Positions 9,704-13,663 of a DNA stretch of 13,663 nucleotides are shown in pieces (position 1 is the first letter of the stretch; each line of letters opens with the position of its first letter). The stretch is from the NCBI GenBank assembly GCA_959604115.1, contig CAUHBW010000056.1, forward strand, positions 1-13,663, read 5' to 3'. Position numbers and translations under genes: made by a program. Source of the stretch: an uncultured Bilophila sp. (GTDB lineage Bacteria > Desulfobacterota > Desulfovibrionia > Desulfovibrionales > Desulfovibrionaceae). The notes beneath the pieces are model-generated. The model was not told where the DNA came from. It saw nothing but the letters and a program-made list of their open reading frames with translations, and did no database searches.

Positions 9704-10600
9704 ATGTTTGGACGAACCCTGATGACGCTGGGACTGACGGCGCTGCTCGCCCTCCCGGCCCACGCCGGCTTCGGACTGGTTCTCCCGGACAGCCCCATTG
9801 TGGACGATCCGGAAAAGAAATCCGTCAACCTCGTCATCTGCGCGCTCGACCCGGCGACGGGCGAGGGCATCCCCCTCGAACGTCCGCAGGTCTTCTCGGC
9901 CCTGCGCTACAGCGGCGAAACGGTCGATCGGAGCGAACACCTTTCCGTTCTTGAAGAAATCAACGCCTACGGCGCACGCGCATGGACCACGAACATCGTC
10001 CTGCCCCACCCCGGCGTCTACCAGTTCATCATGCAGACCAAGACCGGCTGGCTCCCGGAACAGGACAAGTTCGTCCAGCACATCGTCAAGGTGCAAGTTC
10101 CCGCCTACGGCTCTTCGGAAGGCTGGGACAAGCCCGCCGGAATCAGCTTTGAAATCACTCCCCTGACCCGTCCCTTCGGCCAGTGCGCGGGGATGGCCTT
10201 CACCGGACAGGCCCTGTTCGACGGCAAGCCGCTCCCCGGAGCGATCGTGGACGCGGCCTATCTCGACCCCGTGTTCAAGCCCAACGTCACCCAGCCCGAA
10301 GACCCCAACGCGCTCCCGCAGGACGAGGCCGCCGACAAAGCCGACAAAACGCCCAAGAAGAAGGAAAAACGGCCCGTCCCGCAGCCCCTTTCCACCTTCG
10401 GCGACGTGCAGCAGCTCAAGACCGACGCGCAGGGCGTGTTCACCTTCGTCTGTCCCTATACCGGCTGGTGGGCCTTCTCCACGAGCACCACGGGCGATCC
10501 CCTGCAAGACCCGGAAGGCAAGCAGAAGCCGCTGGAAATCAAGGCCACGTTCTGGGTCTACATCAGCGACTGCGCCAAGGCCTCGCAAGGAAAGAAGTAG
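9704..10600 (+). CDS. Exported DUF4198 protein, nickel-uptake (NikK-like) type
   Basis: A 298-aa exported protein. Residues 1-21 form a signal peptide (MFGRTLMTLGLTALLALPAHA) with an AHA|G cleavage site. The rest follows the DUF4198 scaffold: GFGLVLP...KSVNLVICALDP near the mature start, and DAQGVFTFVCPYTGWWAFS at 241-259. Family members sit with NikM/CbiM nickel or cobalt transporters and are thought to hold metal in the periplasm. The known ones keep a His at the mature N-terminus (AHF). Here that His (H20) falls just before the preferred cut, or becomes residue 1 if cleavage is after A19. A charged stretch at 199-229 is an insertion. GGAGG lies 7 nt before the ATG. No transporter gene is adjacent. 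Family call fairly sure; nickel binding is inference. Confidence 0.8.
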   Translation: MFGRTLMTLGLTALLALPAHAGFGLVLPDSPIVDDPEKKSVNLVICALDPATGEGIPLERPQVFSALRYSGETVDRSEHLSVLEEINAYGARAWTTNIVLPHPGVYQFIMQTKTGWLPEQDKFVQHIVKVQVPAYGSSEGWDKPAGISFEITPLTRPFGQCAGMAFTGQALFDGKPLPGAIVDAAYLDPVFKPNVTQPEDPNALPQDEAADKADKTPKKKEKRPVPQPLSTFGDVQQLKTDAQGVFTFVCPYTGWWAFSTSTTGDPLQDPEGKQKPLEIKATFWVYISDCAKASQGKK

Positions 10601-10602
10601 CC

Positions 10603-11274
10603 ATGCGCACAGCCGCGTTCCACGTCATCGATCGGGCCACATGGCCCCGGAGCGGACATTTCGACTATTATGTCGAAAAAATCCATTGCCGTTACGACCT
10701 CACCGCCAACCTGACGATCACCCGCCAGCTCCGGCGCGTAAAGACGCTCTGCCTGCGCTTCTACCCGACCCTGCTCTACCTCGCGGCGCGCGCCGTCAAC
10801 GCGAACCGGGAATTCCGCATGAGCTTCGACGCCGACGGCGTTCTCGGGTACTGGGACTTCGTCAATCCCTCCTATACGATCTTCCATGACGACGACAAAA
10901 CCTTCTCGGACGTCTGGAGCGACTACGAGGAAGCCTTTCCCGCCTTCTACCGGAACGTCCTGCGCGACATGGAAACCTGCAAGGACGTCAAGGGCATCCT
11001 CGGCAAGCCGGACAAGCCGCCGAACTTCTGCCCCATGTCCGCGCTGCCGTGGCTGAGCTTCACGGGCATGACGCACGTCCTGCCCGCCTCGCCGCCGTTT
11101 CTGTTTCCGATCATCGCGTTCGGCAAATATTTCTCCCAAGGCGACGAAACGCTCATTCCGGTATCCGTTTCCGTCCACCATGCGGCGGCGGACGGCTACC
11201 ACACCTGCAAGCTCATCAACGACATGCAGACGCTGGCGGACGCGGCGGAAGACTGGCTGACCGGAACGGCATGA
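10603..11274 (+). CDS. Chloramphenicol O-acetyltransferase family protein (CatA type)
   Basis: A 223-aa homologue of classical trimeric chloramphenicol acetyltransferase, which transfers acetyl from acetyl-CoA to the 3-hydroxyl of the drug. It aligns along its whole length with CatA: RSGHFDYYVEKIHCRYDLTA at 16-35, FYPTLLYLAARAVNANREFRM at 53-73, and YTIFHDDDKTFSDVWSDY at 91-108. The transition-state serine region PWLSFTG is at 149-155 (S152), FGKYFSQGD at 173-181, and the catalytic HHAAADGYH at 192-200 (His193, Asp197). All key residues are present. The ATG at 10603 is 2 nt after the DUF4198 stop, with AAGGAAAG upstream in that gene's 3' end. It is the last gene of the operon. Chloramphenicol as substrate is likely but untested; chromosomal CAT homologues may act on other acceptors. 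Confidence 0.92.
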   Translation: MRTAAFHVIDRATWPRSGHFDYYVEKIHCRYDLTANLTITRQLRRVKTLCLRFYPTLLYLAARAVNANREFRMSFDADGVLGYWDFVNPSYTIFHDDDKTFSDVWSDYEEAFPAFYRNVLRDMETCKDVKGILGKPDKPPNFCPMSALPWLSFTGMTHVLPASPPFLFPIIAFGKYFSQGDETLIPVSVSVHHAAADGYHTCKLINDMQTLADAAEDWLTGTA

Positions 11275-11279
11275 GAAAA

Positions 11280-11323
11280 CCGGCGCTTCTTCCGGTTCCG
11301 GGAACGCCGGGCTTGCTTTTTTT
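11280..11323 (+). terminator. Likely intrinsic terminator of the four-gene operon
   Basis: CCGGCG (11280-11285) pairs with CGCCGG (11305-11310), extended inward by TTC/GAA past one bulged C. Seven T follow at 11317-11323 after a 6-nt gap. It starts 5 nt after the cat stop codon. The T-run is good; the gap to the stem is longer than usual. Confidence 0.65.
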
Positions 11324-11342
11324 CGTCTTCGTCCTTACCCTA

Positions 11343-11348
11343 TACAAT
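11343..11348 (+). promoter_or_regulatory. Possible -10 element of the Tim44-like gene
   Basis: TACAAT at 11343-11348, 5/6 to consensus, sits about 55 nt before the ATG at 11404 and just past the operon terminator. No good -35 is found 16-18 nt upstream. The leader contains a small hairpin, GGCAG-GATACAT-CTGCC. Weak call. Confidence 0.3.
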
Positions 11349-11403
11349 GCAAAACCCAACCTTACGGCAGGATACATCTGCCCAACCATCCAGAGGACAC
11401 ATC

Positions 11404-12363
11404 ATGCCCAAATCGTTTTTTGCCTGTCTCAGCGCCGTTCTGGTTCTGGTCATGCTGGCTTTCGCCTACGGCGAGGCCGACGCCGCCCGCATCGGCGGAG
11501 GCCGTTCCTTCGGCGGACGCCCGTCCATGAGCCAGCCTTACACGAAACCGCTGCCCTCTAATCCTTCCTCCTCGTTCAGCCAGCAGACCAACCGTCAGAG
11601 CCAGCAGGCGGCCGCCGCCGCTTCTCCGGCGGGGCGCGGCCTTTTCGGAGGCATGGGCGGCATGCTCGGCGGTCTGCTCGCGGGCAGCCTGCTCGGCTCG
11701 CTGCTCTTCGGCGGCGGCTTCAACGGCGGCGGCTTCCTCGACATCATCCTGATCGGCGTCATCCTGTTCATCGCGTTCAAGTTCTTCAGCCGCCGCCGGG
11801 CCGCGACGCAGGGCGCGGGCCAGCCCAACGCGGGCAACTTCGATTCCTTCCGCAGTGAGCCCACACCCGACCCCGTGCAGCAGCGCACCGCGACGCCCCA
11901 GAGCAACAAGGGCGGATTCGACTGGGACGCCCTGACCACGCCCACCGGCGCGAGCCAGCAGCTGTATCAGGACGCCGTCAAGAAACCGGCCGACTTTGAC
12001 GAAGAAGAGTTCCTGCGCGGCGCGAAGGCTGCCTATGCGCGTCTGAACAGCGCATGGGACAAGCGCGACCTCGCGGACATCGGGCAGTTTTCCACGCCCG
12101 CCTTCATGCGCGAAATCGAGCAGCAGGCCGCCGAGGACAAGACTCCCGGCAAGACGGAGATCATGCTCGTGAACGCCTCTCTCGTCGGCGTGGACAGCGT
12201 GGGTTCCGAGCAGATCGCGCAGGTCTACTTCAACGTGCTGCTCCGCGAGGATCCCTCGCAGGAAGCGCCCGTCGAAGTCCGCGAAATCTGGCACTTCACC
12301 CGCCCCTCCTCCGGCGACGGCAACTGGAAGCTCGACGGCATCCAGCAGGTGGACAACATGTAG
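11404..12363 (+). CDS. Tim44-like domain membrane protein
   Basis: A 319-aa protein of the bacterial Tim44-like group, whose function in bacteria is not established. From the ATG at 11404 (AGAGGA upstream) it starts with a signal-type segment, residues 1-27, ending GEADA. RIGGGRSFGGRPSMSQPY at 29-46 follows and is conserved in the family. A Ser/Gln/Ala-rich linker comes next, then a glycine-rich hydrophobic stretch at 80-112 and a transmembrane helix at about 111-128 followed by RRR. The Tim44-like domain fills 195-317, with FLRGAKAAYARLNSAWDKRDL at 203-223 and REIWHFTRP...NWKLDGIQQ at 293-315. An upstream ATG at 11347 adds 19 non-family residues. It stands alone after a terminator and ends 11 nt before hairpin C. 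The name comes from the mitochondrial import protein and should not be read as a function. Confidence 0.87.
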   Translation: MPKSFFACLSAVLVLVMLAFAYGEADAARIGGGRSFGGRPSMSQPYTKPLPSNPSSSFSQQTNRQSQQAAAAASPAGRGLFGGMGGMLGGLLAGSLLGSLLFGGGFNGGGFLDIILIGVILFIAFKFFSRRRAATQGAGQPNAGNFDSFRSEPTPDPVQQRTATPQSNKGGFDWDALTTPTGASQQLYQDAVKKPADFDEEEFLRGAKAAYARLNSAWDKRDLADIGQFSTPAFMREIEQQAAEDKTPGKTEIMLVNASLVGVDSVGSEQIAQVYFNVLLREDPSQEAPVEVREIWHFTRPSSGDGNWKLDGIQQVDNM

Positions 12364-12364
12364 G

Positions 12365-12464
12365 AAGATGAAGATTGGGGAGGGGAGAGGGAACCCTTCT
12401 GAAGAAGGGCTTCCCTCTCCCCTCCCCAAACCCCACCCCCCTCCCTCCGAAGACTTTCATAAAC
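12365..12464 (+). repeat. Hairpin repeat, copy C, 3' of the Tim44-like gene
   Basis: The longest palindrome of the family. A perfect 19-bp arm, TTGGGGAGGGGAGAGGGAA (12375-12393), pairs with 12411-12429. It continues inward as CCCTTCT (12394-12400) with AGAAGGG (12403-12409), with one bulged C at 12410 and a 2-nt loop gap. The stem is 26 bp in all. It begins with GAAGATTGGGG 11 nt after the TAG and ends beyond a C-rich stretch in AGACTTTCATAAAC, the same end as copy A. The flank CGGACGGCGGGCGGGG also resembles the flank of copy A (CCCGCCCGCCGT on the opposite strand). Confidence 0.85.
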
Positions 12465-12526
12465 GGGGCGGACGGCGGGCGGGGCGGCGCAAGGGCTTAT
12501 TCCTGACGCCGGTTTCCCGGTTACGC

Positions 12527-12563
12527 AAAAGACCTGAACGGTTCCCGTTCAGGTCTTTCTTTT
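12527..12563. terminator. Intrinsic terminator between convergent genes
   Basis: A 14-bp perfect stem, AAAGACCTGAACGG (12528-12541) with CCGTTCAGGTCTTT (12545-12558), has a 3-nt loop. On the plus strand TTTCTTTT follows. On the minus strand the stem ends in TTTT, so it could stop transcription from both the Tim44-like gene and thiF. Confidence 0.85.
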
Positions 12564-12721
12564 GGGATATGGAGTTCCGAGGGAGGCTCTCTGCAAGCTG
12601 CCCTGAAGGTGTGACCGTCGTTTTCCATGAGACGGAGGATGGGGTACGGAAGCCTTTCGTCTCTTTTTAGAAGAAATGCGGAAAAAGCCTCTCATCCGTT
12701 CGAGAGAAAACCCGGCAAAAA
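12564..12721. other. Spacer without a gene, possible second terminator
   Basis: No credible gene is visible; the open frames here run through the repeats and lack start signals. One possible plus-strand terminator is GAGACG (12629-12634) with CGTCTC (12658-12663) followed by TTTTT. Its stem is only 6 bp with a weak GG/CC inner extension, so it is not listed as a terminator. Confidence 0.4.
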
Positions 12722-12820
12722 GGATTCGATAACGTCGAAATTCTTTGAAATGGGTGGGGTGGGGAGAAGGGAGGGAGAAACGTTTTTCAAAAAGTTTCTT
12801 CCTCCCTTCCCCAATCTTCC
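12722..12820 (-). repeat. Hairpin repeat, copy D, overlapping the thiF 3' end
   Basis: On the thiF strand the element starts GGAAGATTGGGGAAGGG inside the gene. It forms an imperfect palindrome spanning 12762-12812 (about 24 paired positions, one G-T pair, two bulged bases) with AAAAA/TTTTT near the loop. It ends beyond the AAGAATTTCGA end at 12722-12750. That end carries a small inverted repeat TTCGA-N5-TCGAA (12725-12739) shared with copy E. The thiF stop codon (12787-12789) lies at the hairpin loop. Confidence 0.8.
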
Positions 12821-13437
12821 TTCCCGCACCGCCCCAACAACATTTCCAAAACGGCGTCGGCCTCCAGAGCGGCAGCCATGACGACGCGAGGAGCGAGGGG
12901 CGGCATGTCGGGGCCGATTTCGCTGGCATGATCCCCGACCACGACGAGACGCCCGCCGAGCCTGCGGGCGGTCATGGGCGCGCCGCCCCATCCCGCCATG
13001 CCGGACGCGGACACCACCCGGAATCCACCCAGAAGCAACGCCTCGACAAGCGTCTTTTTTGTTCCCGGATCGTCCACGGCCTCGACCACGACGTCGCACC
13101 CGGCGAACAGCGCGCAGGCAGCCGCGCCGTCCAGGGCCCGCCGTTCAAGCCGCAACGCTGCGGACGGGTTCAGTTCCCGTAAGACCTCCCCAATCGCCTC
13201 CACCTTGGGAATCCCCAGATGGCGCGGAAAAAAATGCTGCCGATTCAGGTTGGAGAGCGACACCACGTCCGGGTCCGCAATCACGAAGTCCCGAATACCC
13301 GTCCGGGCCAGAAACACCGCGCAGTTTGAACCAAGCCCTCCCGCTCCCGCCATGCCGATGCGCGCCGACGCCAGCACCCGACGCCGTTCCGCCGAAAGAT
13401 GCCCCTCCAATACCGCGTCCCAACTGATGTTCTCCAT
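12787..13437 (-). CDS. thiF: ThiF-type adenylyltransferase (ThiS-activating, small form)
   Basis: An E1-like enzyme that adenylates the C-terminus of the sulfur carrier ThiS for thiamine thiazole synthesis. The 216-aa protein has the nucleotide loop GAGGLGSN at 31-38, the acidic ADPD at 54-57, SNLNRQHFF at 62-70, the lysine in IPKVEA at 76-81 and Asp in EAVDDPG at 119-125. The SASGMAGWG segment at 143-151 is typical of the short ThiF family found in anaerobes. The CXXC zinc pairs of E. coli ThiF are absent, as usual for that group. The ATG at 13437 has GGAG 7 nt upstream; an upstream ATG adds 19 non-family residues. Residues from about 206 to 216 (EDWGREEETF) are encoded by repeat D. MoeB-like function on another carrier cannot be excluded. 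No thiS, thiG or thiH is visible. Confidence 0.88.
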   Translation of the reverse strand: MENISWDAVLEGHLSAERRRVLASARIGMAGAGGLGSNCAVFLARTGIRDFVIADPDVVSLSNLNRQHFFPRHLGIPKVEAIGEVLRELNPSAALRLERRALDGAAACALFAGCDVVVEAVDDPGTKKTLVEALLLGGFRVVSASGMAGWGGAPMTARRLGGRLVVVGDHASEIGPDMPPLAPRVVMAAALEADAVLEMLLGRCGKEDWGREEETF

Positions 13438-13617
13438 TCCGATTCTCCAATGGGCGGCTACGGTTCCCGCAGAGGCCCGCACAGTCCACGGCACTCCCTT
13501 GAGAACACGCCGACGTTCCCCTTATCGCAAACTTCCAACCATTCACAATATATTTAATTCATTGCATTATATACATAATAGCGTCATCATCAACAAGATG
13601 GGGAACGCCGCGAACAG
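13438..13617 (-). other. Leader and upstream region of thiF
   Basis: About 180 nt without a gene. The half next to thiF is GC-rich and could fold (for example CGGC...GCCG around an inner TCTC/GGGA), but I see no TPP-riboswitch CUGAGA box or other class I recognise. The far half, 13535-13580, is strikingly AT-rich compared with the rest of the window and contains the promoter listed separately. Confidence 0.5.
13566..13593 (-). promoter_or_regulatory. Candidate sigma70 promoter of thiF
   Basis: Minus-strand TTGATG (13593-13588) and a perfect TATAAT (13571-13566) are 16 nt apart, in an AT-rich patch, giving a leader of about 120 nt. A plus-strand pair TTCACA (13542-13547) and CATTAT (13565-13570) with 17-nt spacing also exists but has no gene behind it. 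Confidence 0.55.
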
Positions 13618-13663
13618 GGATTCGATAAAGTCGAAAGTCTTTGAAAGGAAGGGGGTAGGGTTT
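13618..13663 (-). repeat. Hairpin repeat, copy E, cut by the window end
   Basis: The first 29 nt (13618-13646) match copy D (12722-12750) at 27 positions, including the TTCGA-N5-TCGAA mini-palindrome and TCTTTGAAA. The GGAAGGGGGTAGGG tail resembles the purine run before the hairpin in the other copies. The hairpin itself would lie beyond the window. By analogy a minus-strand gene should end just to the right. Confidence 0.7.

Noticed and set aside
10183..10602. N-terminal extension of the cat open frame
   Set aside because: It overlaps the DUF4198 gene out of frame and is Arg-rich. The CAT family starts at the ATG at 10603, 2 nt after the previous stop.
11362..12429. 355-codon open frame antisense to the Tim44-like gene
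   Set aside because: It covers the Tim44-like gene and starts within hairpin copy C; its composition (Ala/Glu/Arg/Gly) is that of a complement of a GC-rich gene.
13438..13560. Riboswitch in the thiF leader
   Set aside because: TPP, cobalamin, SAM and molybdenum-cofactor consensus blocks were looked for by eye and not found. A structured leader is possible but no class can be named.
2853..13663. Repeats as a CRISPR array
   Set aside because: The copies are kilobases apart, palindromic over long arms and tied to gene ends, with no regular spacers and no cas genes.

Overview
The window is 13.7 kb of GC-rich bacterial chromosome, densely coding, with every gene intact except possibly for the first few bases beyond the left edge. 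The gene content (lone HypE, a DUF4198 exported protein of the nickel-uptake type, an iron-sulfur flavoprotein-like protein, small anaerobe-type ThiF, UPF0280) and the purine-rich hairpins placed just behind stop codons fit a sulfate reducer of the Desulfovibrionaceae. That assignment is my inference from recall, not a search; I cannot name the genus.

Layout. Minus strand, 3-7064: secA (3-2555, with its own promoter), hypE (2940-3956), a 14-helix MFS exporter (3969-5411), a GNAT acetyltransferase (5521-6021) and a UPF0280/ApbE-like protein (6303-7064). MFS and hypE lie 12 nt apart and look co-transcribed. The short region 7065-7186 is divergent and serves UPF0280 on the left and argF (7187-8089, ornithine carbamoyltransferase) on the right; argF ends in a clear intrinsic terminator. 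Plus strand, 8227-11274: a tight four-gene run of flavoprotein, comF (8-nt overlap), an exported DUF4198 protein and a chloramphenicol-acetyltransferase homologue (2-nt gap), closed by a terminator. A Tim44-like membrane protein (11404-12363) follows. It converges with a minus-strand thiF (12787-13437), and the space between them holds a strong hairpin terminator.

The most unusual structure is a family of purine-rich palindromic elements, five in this window (A 2853-2938, B 6243-6298, C 12365-12464, D 12722-12820, E 13618 to the window end). Each of A-D begins at or within about 25 nt of the stop codon of a different, unrelated gene, always in the same orientation relative to that gene. All share a core of GATTGGGGA-type purines, a long self-complementary arm pair and a distal AAGACTTT-type end. 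In copy D the stop codon of thiF lies in the hairpin loop, so about the last ten residues of ThiF are encoded by the element. D and E are direct repeats that bracket thiF with its promoter. No CRISPR array, tRNA, rRNA, transposase or phage gene is visible.
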